A stretch of 64,000 bases of DNA from Cristatella mucedo (taxonomy: Eukaryota; Bryozoa; Phylactolaemata; Cristatellidae). The translations under genes and the position numbers were made by a program. Each line of letters begins with the position of its first letter. Position 1 is the first letter of the stretch. The notes under the pieces were generated by a model. That model saw only the letters and a program-made list of their open reading frames with translations. It was not told the origin of the DNA and did not search any database. Below, piece after piece: positions 1-41,744 of the stretch. The stretch lies in the NCBI GenBank assembly GCA_009760855.2, contig WPIO01000023.1:2954001-3018000 (forward strand), read 5' to 3'.

Positions 1-36
1 TTCTTAGCGTTTTGGTCACTCACAGTTGGCCTTTAG

Positions 37-29539
<29,503 letters not shown>

Positions 29540-30670
29540 AACAGCGACTCACCTCCACCTGGTGCCCAATCTCGATCGTGGTAGTCGAGTGCAGGGCGTG
29601 ACAGTACGATTCGGCTGCTTTCTCGGCGGTTGCTTATTTGATTTACTCTGATATTTTATGTCATTGCTGCTACTTCTGCTGCCACTTAAAACAGATAGCA
29701 AGCAAACCTGCCTCTGACAGATGGACCAGCACCGGAAAATTGAAATGCGCCAGTCAGGCACATGCTCGCCAAGCACTGTCCGACACCTAACTCTTGAATA
29801 CTACTCACTCACATACTTATCAGTATATGCTGTCTTATGGCAGGCTGTAGCTGCTTGTGCATGATATGCTGGGAACCTGCCATCAGCAGCATTTGGCACA
29901 CTGGGAAGTGCAATGGCACATGTAGGTTATTAGGTAATATAATAATACCAGGCAGTTGTTCAACAATCGACTTTGCTTCAAGCCCACTAACAAAAATATG
30001 CTAAGATCGATGTATGAGGTTGACCCTTTTCACCAGATAGGTGATCTTTTGCTCAGTTGAAGGTCGCATGTTATGTGACTGGCATCCATCGAAGCGTTTG
30101 CAGTTTCTTGTTTTTTTTTTATAAGGAATGTTTTTAAGAACTATAAACTGTTGTGATAAACAGTCACTTTGGCTATCAGAGATGCAGACGGTGAATTCCA
30201 AAGTACCTGGCCTCTTTTAAGAGTGTATTTTTTTGCTGATTTGATCCCACATATTTGTTCATATTTTTGTAAAAGCATCATCGAGCTTTTATGTAGTGTA
30301 TGGTGCGTGCTGTCATTTGTTCTATATAATGGCCTCAACCATGCGTACCATTGCCGATACCGTTGTATGCTTCTGCGCTGTGAGCATGTTCTTCTATGAA
30401 TTGGAGAAACAATACAGCTTTGACTAAGTTTCTGTGCTTCTACAAAGTGCAGTTGCTGCACTCTTCGATTCGTTCTGTTTCTAGGCACACGGCCTTCCTT
30501 CATTGTCATTGTAACCGACTGAGTATATGTATTTCCATATTTGATTATATTTGCCTTTGGTCTCAGTTCATTTTTATAATCAAGGCTTGATCGAGGCAAT
30601 CACTAACTTGAACCGGGATGATTTTATTATTTCTTCCTTGGATAAAGTTCAATCAACTCGTGCCAGTATG
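29540..30670. other. Region downstream of TWNK
   Basis: This is presumably the TWNK 3' UTR followed by intergenic DNA. No canonical AATAAA or other gene was found. Confidence 0.5.
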
Positions 30671-30674
30671 TATA

Positions 30675-32030
30675 GAGCCTGCCCAAAAATGTTAGCACCA
30701 ACAAGGGCCTCTTTACTTTTTTGACCTCGGCTTGAGTGCATTTCGTATTTACTGCAGAAAAGAATTATGGAAGACCAGCAAAATGTATTTTCTATCAGTC
30801 TCTGCCGTATCGTTGACGTTTTAATGGAGTGAAGTCGGAAATCGCCAGCGTCGGGCCATTGGAGTTATCTCCTCACCACAAGACGGGCTTCGTCTCCAGG
30901 TGCTACGGCGAATCCCACAGCAATGCACCGATGCAATTGCAAGCCTTCTGAGTACCACGGCTAGGCCATTTTGTGTTCAAAGGCTCTCAGCAATAAGCAT
31001 CGGTCAACCGAAGGTGACCTGATTTTCCAAGCTCTTGGAGTGCCAGAAGGGTGCCCTCCTCGTAATAAAAACGAGGATTATTCTAATCGCGCGATTTCGA
31101 GAAGATCGTATTACAGGTGTGGCAGTGAGGTACAATGTGAAGAAGCTAGAACAACCTGTAACGATGAATCGCCTGATATGGAGTGGTAAGCTTCGCTACA
31201 CGACAATGAGAAGGACTTGAAGATGAGGGTGGTGGCAATAAACAGCAGGTTCATCAGCTCATTGAAAATTTATAAAGAACTTGAACTCTCAGGGATTACT
31301 GTCAGTGAAAGAACGATTAGGAAGAGGCTCAATGAGCAAGGTGTGCGGTTCTGAGTTGCAAAGAGGAAGCAGTTACTACAAACAAGGCTTTTGCCTGTAA
31401 ATACCGGCACTGAACCCTAGCTGAGTAGAGCAAAATTTTATGGACTGACGAATCAAAGTTTACCTTCTTTGCTACCTCATGGGGCGCTGCGAGTGTGGAG
31501 AAAAAAATTAGGAAGTAAATCTAGATGTTTGTCTCCAAAAGAGGATGAAATACAGCGTTGGTGGGGTAATGGTATGGGGTTGCTTTAGTGCTGCTGGTGT
31601 AGGGAGCTTGCACTGGGTGCAAGAATAATGAACTCAGAACGCTTCTTGGACGTTTTTCAGAATGTTGGTATTCCATCAGCTCATAGCATACATGGTTTGA
31701 ACTTGAATTTATTAACAGGACAGTGCTCCGAAGCATACGGCAGGCATAGTAAAGGACTTTTTTGACAACTTTGTGCGTCAAGTCTGCGATCACTTTCGGA
31801 CTTAAGAATGGCCTAGGTAGAGTCTAGACTTGAACCCCATTGAACATTTGGGGCATGAGTTGGAGCATAGAATATATGAACAGGTCATCCTTTCACGAAA
31901 TTATAAGGAAATATTTAAACTTCTGCATAAGTAATGGCAGGAAATCTCATCTGACATGTCAAACTGTCGGGGTCAATGCCCAGAAGGCTTCTCGCCGTTA
32001 GAAAAATTGTGGAGGAGCAACGTCCTACTA
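30675..32030 (+). mobile_element. Second Tc1-type transposon relic
   Basis: Frames include RRAIGVISSPQDGLRLQVLR, VGGVMVWGCFSAAGVG, QDSAPKHTAGIVKDFFDNF and LDLNPIEHLGHELEHRIYEQ, the Tc1 transposase blocks in order, broken by many stops. A possible left terminus is tgcccaaaaatgttagcacc. I could not find a matching right inverted repeat. It belongs to a different subfamily from the 20271 copy. Confidence 0.85.
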
Positions 32031-32204
32031 AATTTGTTTTATTTCATAGCAGTTTTGTGCACAATAAACTGCATCAGCTATGGCATGCTTAAAGCTTATT
32101 TCAACAGTGTTCAGTTTTGCGATTTATCTTGTATATCTACCTACTTAGGCCGAAAACGCAGCGCAAAGATTTTTCGGGCCATCAGGCATTATGGACCTCG
32201 TGAC

Positions 32205-32350
<146 letters not shown>

Positions 32351-32414
32351 TAGCAGGACTTGCAGCCTGGTGACCCCACATTAGTTGGCCCAGTGTTAAG
32401 GCGAGCTCATCTTT

Positions 32415-32545
32415 AACAACAAAGGTCAAGTAGATTTTATTTCGTGATCGAGGTTTGTGGTTCGAGTCCTGCTGCATATGCGAAGCGCCTGGATAGAGAT
32501 AACCTTCTCTTAGGGTGCTATACAAAATAATTGTATTGTATTAAT
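32415..32545 (+). mobile_element. tRNA-SINE, family 2
   Basis: It contains the B box ggttcgagtcc, then tgcatatgcgaagcgcctgg...tctcttagggtgctatacaaa and an AT-rich tail. It is shared with copies at 41407, 62083 and 63839. Confidence 0.8.
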
Positions 32546-33285
32546 ATGTCACGGCTCTTCGTGGGACAGATGTGCAGCACACGTGACCCGCCCCTCCAAC
32601 GCATTGCAACAGCTACGGGTGTCAATTAACTGAATCACTTGGTAACGTGTAGCCAAAAAAGGTGGCCTCTTGCTGTGTTGAGCGAATTGAACTGGCAGTC
32701 GCTAAGCATTCATTTTAAACCTTGGGCCATACCGCGATAGTTCCTTGCTTCAATTCCTGCTGCAACCTAAATCAGTCGTTCACTCGAAATGTTAAACGTT
32801 GCTAAATTAAATGCTTACAAACAAAGCTATTACCTTGCTTTGTTGCCTGGGCGCTGTGTATGCTTGTGCCAAGAGTACACAGCATCTTCCGGCCGCTACA
32901 ATTGCCAGAAAGTTACCAGGGAGCAGGTTCAGTGTGTCTGGCTTATCCATATGTCGGGTTCCAATGTACTCGCTTGATTTTGAACCTGGTCCTTTGGTAC
33001 CGGGAGCAGTTCACCACATTTCTCGTCCGATTTGAGCCTTGCACGGTGTCTGGTTGAACCAGAACTTTCAGTGTAAGTCCAACCAGGTTTCAATCACACA
33101 AAGTTTCACCATTTACCTCTGCTGCCTCCAAAAAGCATGTAACGTTTAGTCCCATTCAAGCACTTGGTTAGTATGGAGCAGTGTTTTGATGTTATTCTTT
33201 TATTCATACGAGTTCTATTCACCGTTTAACTAATAATACATTAGGTTACATTATCACTGATAAACCCAGCTTTTCCTTTGATAAA
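32546..33285. other. Unassigned intergenic
   Basis: No feature was recognised. Confidence 0.5.
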
Positions 33286-33289
33286 GAGG

Positions 33290-33790
33290 GTTCAGTGAAT
33301 TTATCAATTAATTATGTAATGTAGTGTATCTGTCTTCTCCGTCTGTAACTTCGCAAAGACTATCTGCGTGTTACGCAAGAGTTGTTGTATAATGCACTCG
33401 CAGCTTAAGTGGCTTTCGGTACGTATTCGGTAGCCAACAGACTTCATCTCACATAACAAAGATAAAGTGAGAAGCATAGCTTGAGTCAGGAGAGCAGTTG
33501 AGGTAGTGAGTAATGTGAAAGTAGCAGCACAAGACGGCTGGAAAGGATGTGCCATAGTTGGCAGCATAGTTGTTAGTCAGGGGAGTAGTTGTCGTTGCCT
33601 AAGAATCATGGAAGTTAGTGCCACAGTTTAGGACCTGCAGAGCAAAAACTTCTGTTCCCAACGGTCTTTAAGCAGAGGAATGGAAAAGCTAGTGTATTGT
33701 CCATACAGTACCTGAGGGAACGAGGAGGCTGAAACTAGTGCAGCAGTTAAGCTAGGTATGGAGGAGCCAAACCTGGTGGGCCTCGTAGGT
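33290..33790 (-). mobile_element. LINE family B 3' end, minus strand
   Basis: The minus strand carries the same 3' region as 1480-1590: block tgagatgaagtctgttggct...cgaatacg and a ttaca-type tail. A relic of ORF2 lies to the right. Confidence 0.8.
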
Positions 33791-34008
33791 CAGCGTAAGA
33801 ACTTAGCTCTGTAATCGCTTTGCTACTATTGCATATATAGTAAGTACGTCCCTCAAATTCTAGAAAGATACTCATACTTCTAGGTGAATCCTCTTAATAA
33901 CTTAGTTGCATACGATAATATTGAATGCGTGAAACTAGATTTTGTTGATCTCGCTGTAACTTGACAGGGACATCGAGACTGCTGCCACACAGGTAATGCT
34001 AATTTGAA

Positions 34009-34214
34009 CCGTGATGGCACCCTAGGCAAGGCGGTTGCTTTTCACGACCTCGGCAACGAGGGCGTGGGTTCGAATCCTGTGGTGGGTGATTCTTTATCGT
34101 TGCTGCAAGCGGTGGTGATAGCCGTATAGGCCTTTCTATCGCTATACAAAAGAGGCTGTATTTCTTATATTATCTTGTAGTTCTTATATGTTAAATCAGC
34201 TAGTATTTTCCTAA
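34009..34214 (+). mobile_element. tRNA-SINE, family 1
   Basis: The A-box-like region is gtgatggcaccctaggcaag and the B box ggttcgaatcc is perfect. The body is gtggtgatagccgtata...gctatacaaaagaggctg, ending in tcagctagtatttt. A 30-base insertion sits near the 3' end. Confidence 0.9.
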
Positions 34215-34249
34215 TGTTCATTATTCCCTGATGCTTCACCTTCCAGCAT

Positions 34250-35365
34250 ATATAACATGCCTAGTAAGAGAACTGGTTCTCCTAGGGTGCTATGCAAAAG
34301 TCTTCCAGCCTGCTATCCCGGTACTTCTAGATATAAACTCAAGCAAGTTTGCCAAATCCATGTTTTCGTATCTGCAGGCAAAAGCCTTCGAAGCATCGTT
34401 AGGAGTGAAGATTAAGAACAAATATGACATGCAATTTTTTATGCTATCCTTGGCTATTTTGGTCGATTTGCAGGTGCTTAGCTCTGAGAAATGCTTTGAC
34501 TCCCACGAATTCGCGTGGCTGGCTACTGTTGCCGTTGGTCTCGTGGCTGCGTTCTTCCACGCAAATGTGGACGTGCCGCGAGTGCCCAGCAGCAGCCGGC
34601 AGGATGGCTAGAACATCTGTAGCTAATGGAGCGTACCCGGCTGCTCGCTTGCCAGGCACCACTTCCTTCCTCTGTCGCCTTGGGGCAGTGCCAAAGCCCT
34701 CCCCCTGGCTTCCTTGCCTGCAGGCCTAATGCATACACAGTGGCTATTCACACATTTTGCGTATAACAGGGACGCACAATGCGCGCTCACACATTTTTCA
34801 ATGTAAAGCAAAAGAGCAAATAAAGAAGTTGTTTTTAAATTTGCAAATGGATTTTGCTCTTTCTCTGAGTAATTTATCACATTATAGCCCAAACTTGCAC
34901 CGGCAGAAGAGCAATCGGGCTAGCTTGAACTGCATTGCGCTTTCCACCTGTTTACGTAGGCTAGCAGACCAGTCCGAGGCATTCATTTGGTATGCAGAGT
35001 GCCATATCACCGTGCTAGTGGTATCTCGACTCTTTCCTACAAATAGAGACCGCTGCAGACAAGTTCTATCTAACCTTACTCATTGCGCATGACTGCACCT
35101 ACGTGATCTTCATATAAGTGAAAACACAAGATCGCTTATCTGCTAGCTTGCTGTGCTGCTAGCGTCGGCAACGGCAATAGTCGATACTGTGGGTGGATTT
35201 TGCACAGCACTGCCTATTCCCATCTGTGTCAGATATAACTGAATGCGCTTCACCTCAGGAGTACGCTACACATCTTTGGCGCTGACGTGTGCACTTCTTC
35301 GTCCTCGGGCATCTCGGCTGCAGCCATGCCCAACTGTCTGGAATGAACAAAATGCCTATAGGCAG
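34250..35365. other. Unassigned intergenic
   Basis: A LINE/SINE-like tail fragment lies at 34255-34310 (tgcctagtaagagaactggttct...gggtgctatgcaaa). Nothing else was recognised. Confidence 0.5.
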
Positions 35366-35369
35366 GTCA

Positions 35370-35945
35370 AGTGCACAGCTGCCTGCAAGCAGCTTTACTG
35401 CAGCTAGGTGCATATGTCGTGAGGGTTGCAATTTTGCCACTTCACACCACTTCTCGCCTACCCGCACTGGCTCCAAATCAGGCAGTGCATCGACATCAAG
35501 GTTCTGTCACTTACTTGTAGGTCTCTTTAGTCTCTGCCTATAGCCTCCCTATCAGAACTACTCCGCCACCATGCAAAGAATCGTACAACCCACTGTTCTG
35601 ACGCGAATCGTTTAGCCATACATCGTACAAATGTCAAAACCGTTGGAGACCGTGCCTTTAGTTACTATGCTCCGAAAGTCTGGGACGCACTACCAATGCA
35701 CGTCACAACGACCACTTAATGACGGTATTTAAAAAGAAGCTTAAAACGTTCCTGTTTATTACAGTATTTGGCGGGTCTTTGTGATTCGTCCTTCGTGTGC
35801 ATGTACCTGCTCACGCTATGCCTGCTACTTGTGGATGCTGCCAACAAACATTTGGTAATGCTTCTTATGCAGCATCTGTAAAGTGCCTTGAGAGCCATTT
35901 AGTTCTCTGAGATATATTCTATACAAATATATTATTATTATCATT
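35370..35945 (+). mobile_element. LINE 3' end (family A), plus strand
   Basis: Frames read STAARCICREGC and ATSHHFSPTRTGSKSGS, in the AARLV...LHWLPV region of CR1/L2 ORF2. They are followed by VGDRAF-type sequence, the UTR (gtgattcgtccttcgtgtgc) and an ATT tail. Frameshifted. Confidence 0.88.
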
Positions 35946-35954
35946 ATTGCTCAT

Positions 35955-36720
35955 ATGAACGAGCTAACTCACCCATTAGTGACATCACATCTAGATGATT
36001 GCAATTCCTTTTATTCAGGACTCCTGGCCTGTGACCATTAATCTTCTGCAAGTTGTGCAAAGCTCCGTGACTCGTCAGTCGTCACTCGTCACTAGCATAG
36101 CATAGTTGCCACATCACACTGCTTCTGTCGGAGCTTCACTGGCTCCCTATCAAGCATAGAATCGATTTCAAAGACCTCCATCTGGCTTATTGGTCACTTC
36201 ACTCGCTCGCAGAGCACACCTGTTCGTCGACCTCGTTGCTGCTCTAGTGTGCTCTCGCACAACCCACTCGTCAGCATCTGGTCGTCTGAACGTTCCTGGC
36301 ACTTCATTGAAATCCCTTGGTGAGCCCTCAGCTCGTATTCACCGAAAGTCTGGAGCTCGCTTCCGGTTACGGTCACCATCTGCTATGACCTTGCATTCTT
36401 CAAGTACCCCTTTGCAGACCTTATTGAGCGGCAGCGCATTTTGCTCCTCCAGCCCGTCCTTCCGGACAGCCGAACAGCGCTCATCGATTCAGTGCATGCT
36501 ACAAGCCACTAACCGGTATTACTAAGCCGTGACCATTAGTGTCTGCATGCTTGTTTTAGCATGCTGACCTAAGCACGCTGCTGCATGTTCTCTTTTGCAT
36601 ACTTGATAACGTGCACGACCCTAACGCTTGATTACTCATTCTCTCGAAAACTTGTAAAAGGCCTAGATAAAGAGTAAGCTCTGTTGGGGTGCTATACAAA
36701 CGACCTATCATTGCTATTAT
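35955..36720 (+). mobile_element. LINE 3' end, third subfamily
   Basis: ORF2 C-terminal remnants (ctagatgattgcaattcc = LDDCNS; cttcactggctccctatcaag = LHWLPIK; PGTSLKSLGEPSARIHRKSG). The tail is taaaga...gggtgctatacaaacgacc. It is close in sequence to the element at 18490. Confidence 0.82.
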
Positions 36721-36802
36721 TTTTTTAACAAGTTATAAAGAGTAAGCTCTGTTGGGGTGCTATACAAACGACCTATCATTGCTATTATTTTTTTTAACAA
36801 GT
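36667..36802 (+). repeat. 68-bp tandem duplication
   Basis: The block ataaagagtaagctctgttg through the poly-T and aacaagt occurs twice in succession, differing essentially by one T in the homopolymer. It duplicates the 3' tail of the preceding LINE. Confidence 0.95.
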
Positions 36803-36809
36803 CCAACTC

Positions 36810-37570
36810 GCCCTGCATGCAAGCTGCTTGTTTGTAGTCCTAGTCCAGGGGCGCAGCAAAGATGCGCTAGCCAGCTTTGGACTCAGTCCGTGGGCTTTGG
36901 CCTCCTCCTCCGACAGGGCACTGTTTGGACTTCAGCATGTGGCCTCAATTGCCTATTGAGTGCTTCACAATTATGGCTACAGCTACCCTGGTCACTGCTG
37001 ATGGGTCTTGGCTAGCTGCTAGCCAAGCCAGTGCCAGTGGTGCATTTGTAACCCCGTGGCCTCGCTAATAGCTTTGATGCTCGAATACTGCACACGCACA
37101 GAGGCTAGCTGACTGATCTTAACTGGCTCCAGGACGTAGCATGCTGCCTTCCGTTCATGGCCCGGGTGGTGGGTTGGTAGGGAGCAGGGGCCACCAAGCT
37201 GGCTGTCTCCTCAAAGTGGCTGCGAGGTGCCAGCCGACTTGTCGCAGCCAATAGATTGCTGCCGAGGTGGCTTGTTGGCAGGGACAGGGACCTGCCTTTT
37301 TAACCTTCCTTTCTTGCATGCCACAGAACACGAACTGTGCCCACCAAGCAAAGTCTCAAGGCAGCAAGGAAACTGCCGGCATGCATTTAGGTTGTCAAGG
37401 TGAAATATCACACAAGTATCCAACATATATGGCTAAATTTCAGGAAAACGATGAATCCTTATTGGCTAGAATATATCGAAATCACAAGGCCAGTCCAGGT
37501 GTGGTAGCATCGGCAACAATAGCAGTAGTAGTTTCGTGGACGGTGGTGACAGCACCAGCTGGGTAGCAGG
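36810..37570. other. Unassigned intergenic
   Basis: No gene or repeat family was recognised. Confidence 0.45.
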
Positions 37571-37575
37571 GGAAG

Positions 37576-37935
37576 GGCGTGAGTAGGAGGAGGAGGAACA
37601 GGAGCAGCAAGAGCAGGGGCAGAAGGAGCAGGGACAGAGGTTAGCAGCAAGGAAAGAAGAAACATGGGCAGAAGGAGCAGAGATGAGCAGGGGCAGAAGG
37701 AGCAGAGAGGAACAGGAGCAGAGAGGAGCAGGGTCAGAGGGAGCAGCAGGCGAAGAAGGAGCAGGAGCAGAGATGAGCAGGGGCAGAAGGTGCAGAGTGA
37801 GCAGGGTCAGATGGGGCAGGAGCAAAGGGAGCAGGAGGTGGAGGAGTAGGAGTAGGAGGTGGAGGAGTAGGAGCAGGATGTGGAGGACCAGGGGCAGCAG
37901 TGGCCGGAGAAGTAGCAGCAGCAGAGAAATACACA
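37576..37935 (+). repeat. Purine-rich (GGAGCAGGGGCAGA-like) tandem tract
   Basis: Imperfect tandem units based on gagcaggggcagaag and ggagtaggag make this strand almost pure purine. Long open frames on either strand follow from the composition. Further purine-rich DNA lies at 38150-38330. Confidence 0.9.
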
Positions 37936-38329
37936 GGAGGAGCATGCAGGTTGGGTAGGTAGATTGGTGCAAGTGACCCGTCAGCCAGAGGGATCTTGAA
38001 GTCGATTCGATGCTTGATAGCCGTAGGGTGAAGTTCATAAAGAAGGGGTGTGGTATGGCAGCTATGCCACTGATGGCAGACCAACCTAGCTGTTGAGTTT
38101 TTACCGGTTGCAGACCATGAGGACACGGCAGATATAGTGGTTATAACAGAAAGAGAGACGGTTGAGGAGGGGAAAAAAGTAAGAGTTTGAGAAAATGAGA
38201 GAGATAGAGAGAGTGGCAGCAAAGGATTAGAGAGGGGAATGGCAAGAGAGAAGGTGAAATGCAAGAGAGGAGGAAGAAAGACAAGAAGGAAAGAGAGAAG
38301 AGAAAACAGAAGGGGAAGAAAAGCAGGCT

Positions 38330-39030
38330 ATGGGTCTGCTTGCAGTTCGCGAGTATTCGAACTGTGGTTGGTAGCTGGTGTGACATCACTGGCTGCTGCT
38401 TTGAGAGTGCTGCCTGACCTTATGGCACTCTGGCTGGAAGCTTAGCGTTGTGGCTCTCCTCAGAATGACCGAATGTCGGCCGCTACCGGGCAACGCTGCC
38501 GACAAGATTATCTGAAACCAGGAGCAACCTGCAGTGCTGCCTATATAGCTTGCAGTGGATGAGCCGGCCTTTTTATCTGTCTGCCGGTGCCCTGGTGCTT
38601 TGGCTTGCCGTCTGCATAAATGGCATGGCAGTCAGCTTGGCCAATCGCCAGCAGTCAGTACTTGGTAGCTGACAAAGTTAATTGAAACTGAGCACCCTTG
38701 CCCGTTGCCTACATACTATGGTCTTTATCGAGTGATTCAGAGCCACCAGCCATCAAGAATCTCGTGGTTGGATGCTGCACTGCATGTAGTTGCAGGTCCC
38801 TGCTAGCTTTTCTAGGCTCACCAGTGGAAGTTGTTTGGCTGCTATGCCGTAGCCACGAATTACTAGGTCGGGAATCTTCCTTGTTCGATCGTTTGGAGCT
38901 TTATTTTCTTAGGTCTCAAGCCTGTCAATTTGGCTAAATGATTGCCCGAGACTCGGCCTGCAGTAGATCCTTTTATATTTTGCACCTCTTCCTCCAGTAA
39001 AGCTACGAATGACCTGAGGGGAAGGAACTT
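38330..39030. other. Unassigned intergenic
   Basis: Nothing recognisable. Confidence 0.45.
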
Positions 39031-39034
39031 GATA

Positions 39035-39990
39035 GTAATAATAATAATAATACATTTGATAAAGTGCCATCAGAGAACTCAATCTCTTTCTAGGTGTTTT
39101 ACAATTGCTGCAAAGGAAGCACGATCGAATGGTTAGTGGTAGCATGCCGAATACAGCAACAATAACATGGTTAGAGGTGACATGCACAAGATCAGCAAGC
39201 GTGTTTAGTGGCAGCATGCACAGTGTCAGCAGGCGTAAGCACATTAATGACGAATCGCAGGGACCCACAAACTGCAAACAATAAATAAGTGCATCTTTAA
39301 TTTCCTTTTAAATATGATCAAGTCAGGGATGTCGTACCGAAAGTCGGGAGTGAGTTCCAGGTCTCCAAAGGATGTGTGGTTCGTACGAGATATAGGTAAA
39401 CAGTTAGTTAGATTCCAAAAAGCCGGTGATACGATGCTTAGCCTGGTGGGACAGTAAATCTGATGGTAGGCTGAAGCCAAAGAATGAAGGGACCTGAAAG
39501 TGACTGACAAAACCTTGACATCGATGCGTTGCTTGACTTGTAGCCAGTGCAGGTCAGCAAGAAGTGGTTTGATGTGGCTTCTGCAATGCTGACGACAAAC
39601 AAGCCTAGCTGCAGAGTTTTGTACCAGCTGTAAGCGCCTGGGTGCACGTGCCGGTAGGCCAGAAAGCAGTGAGTTATGGAAGTCAAGACGGGATGTGGCA
39701 AAAACATGGACCGATTTAGATGTTGTATCCCTGTCTAAACAAGCCCTAATTTTAGCAATGTTATGTTGCTGAAAGGAGCAGACTTCACTGTGGAGCTGCT
39801 GTGGTTGTTTAATGAAAAGTCACTTTGGAACATGACTCCTAGATTTCGTGCAGATTCAATTGGAGATAACTTCCCTTCCCAGGCAAAAAATCGTCTGCCT
39901 TGATTAGAACTATCGATCACACTGACGGCTAGAAGGCCGGGAATGAACAGTGCCTGCTCAGTAAGAAGTGACAGACACAATTCTTCGGCA
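39035..39990 (-). mobile_element. LINE (family A), minus strand, 3' kilobase
   Basis: On the minus strand: ATT tail, UTR, then RT C-terminal blocks (EQALFIPG...LSPIESARNLGVMFQSDFSL, NNHSSSTVKSAPFSNITLLK). The ESARNLGV.F.S..S...H block is typical of CR1/L2 LINEs. 5'-truncated and frameshifted. Confidence 0.88.
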
Positions 39991-39994
39991 TTGT

Positions 39995-40455
39995 TCTGTC
40001 CCCCAATTATTTCTTACAGTCTGGTGAAACATTGGTACCTATTGGCTGGCCTGGCCTGTACGGTTGATGCTCCTTCAATCGAAATGCATCCAGAGCAGTG
40101 CTGAACCACCTCCCCCTCAAGTTGAACAGATGATTACCATTTCTAGTTGTTAGCAGCTTGATGACCAGGTGCAATAACCTGCCAACGAGTGCCAGTCAGT
40201 CGTGAATATGTAGTCAAGTTTCGTGTAATGCCTAGGTGCTGACCCACGCTTCAGCTGATGGGCATGCCCCTACCCCCCTAAAAGTGTGCAAAGGCTCAAC
40301 ACAGCATGCACATTCTTAAATACGTTACCATGTATCACGTACATATTTTAATGTTTTCACAACATTAAACCCCCTGAATAGGGTCACTTGAGCATTGAAA
40401 TGCAGTTCCAGTGCCTTGGAAACTAGTAGCAAAGAAGCAAAACGATCTGTATTAA
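39995..40455. other. Unassigned intergenic
   Basis: Nothing recognisable. Confidence 0.45.
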
Positions 40456-40609
40456 AAGTAGAGATTCTTATGGGTGCACAGTTGGGCAATGGTTAAGTGC
40501 TATTAGAAATCTGTGGTAAAACTGGTTTTCATCAGGACTTGAGGAAAAAGTGGGAGAATAGGGTGACATGGTACTTTGTTGCATGCGTTGATGAAGACTA
40601 GAGTGAGAT

Positions 40610-41090
40610 TGTGACAAGAGCTGTGGCGGCAGTGGTGGTGTGGTGGCAGCAGCAGGAACAGCAATGGCAGCAGGAGCAGTAAAGGTGGCAGCAGCACTAA
40701 AGGCAGAAGTAGGGGCAAAGGCAGCAAGCAGAAGCACAGGCAGCAGCAGCAAAGGCAGAATAAATAAATAAATAAATAAATCCTAGCTGATTAAACAGCC
40801 TCTTTTTGTATAGCGACAGAAGAGCCTTTACGGCTATCACCACCGCTTGCAGTAGCGATAAAGGATCGCCCACCGCAGGATTCGAACCCACGCCCTCGTT
40901 GCCGAGGTCGTGAAAAGCAACCGCCTTACCTAGTGAGCCAGAAGCTGTAGCAAACGCAGCAGAAGCTTCAAAGGCAGCGAGAGCAGTAAAGGCAGCAGCA
41001 AAGGCAGCAACGCTATTAGTTACGGTAGTGGCAATAGCAGCAGCAAAAGGCAGTAGCAATGGTAGTAGTAGCAGTAGCAATGGTAGCCAC
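40610..41090 (+). repeat. AGCAGCAAAGGC-type low-complexity tract
   Basis: Imperfect short-period repeats of agcagcaaaggcagca and variants, interrupted by a SINE at 40757-40935. Minus-strand Leu/Ala/Pro-rich frames are artefacts. Confidence 0.88.
40757..40935 (-). mobile_element. tRNA-SINE family 1, minus strand
   Basis: The minus strand gives tggctcactaggtaaggcgg (A-box region), ggttcgaatcc (B box), then gctatacaaaaagaggctgt and an (ATTT)n tail. It is a well-preserved copy inserted in the AGC-rich tract. Confidence 0.92.
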
Positions 41091-41406
41091 AAAGACGTGA
41101 TTACACGAATAAGATAGGAGCCGATGGCAGTTGCTTGCCAGGCGTTTGTTTTCAGTGGCTTGCTATCTTTTTATTTCGACAGATGCCAGACACCCCGATA
41201 GCAGCTTGAGCATCGAAAGATGTTCAAGCTGCCATTAGCAGCTGGTATTACGCCGTCGAGAGCCAACCCGAGCCAGCATGACACTGTACTCACACTGTGA
41301 GATGGAGCAGATTGTGGCTTGCACAGCTGCCACCTGTGACTGACACACCTGTGCTAAAAGTGAGCGGTAGCCAAGCTGCAGATAGACAAGGAAGAGCTGG
41401 TTTGGA

Positions 41407-41540
41407 CAGCAGTTAAGGTGCTCGCCCAGACCAAGGTCTGGCTGAGGTCCCGGGCTCGAGCCCTGAGGCATATGTCAAGCGCCTGAATAGAGATTAAGTT
41501 ATCTTGAGGTGCTATACAAATGAATTATATTTTATTTAAG
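41407..41540 (+). mobile_element. tRNA-SINE, family 2
   Basis: The sequence aaggtgctcgcccagacc...gggctcgagccctgaggcat, then aagcgcctgaatagagatta and ggtgctatacaaatgaatta. The 3' third resembles the LINE family A tail. Confidence 0.85.
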
Positions 41541-41579
41541 GAAGACCAAGAAAGGAAAGACAAAGGCAAGGAGATATTG

Positions 41580-41742
41580 GTATTCGTCCTTGGTGTGCAT
41601 GCACCTACTCACTGATGCCTGCTGCTTGTGGATGTTACCTACAGACATTTGGTAATGCTTTATATGCAGTATCTGTATAGTGCCTAGAGAGAAATTCAGT
41701 TCTCTGAGGGCTCAGTGCAGATTTATTATTATTATTATTAGA
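41580..41742 (+). mobile_element. LINE 3' UTR fragment
   Basis: The UTR block attcgtccttggtgtgcatg...acatttggtaatgct, tail gtgcctagagagaaattcag and (ATT)n. Extremely truncated. Confidence 0.85.
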
Positions 41743-41744
41743 TA

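Noticed and set aside
37466-38264. Leu/Pro-rich minus-strand frames
   Set aside because: Composition artefact of a purine-rich tandem tract.
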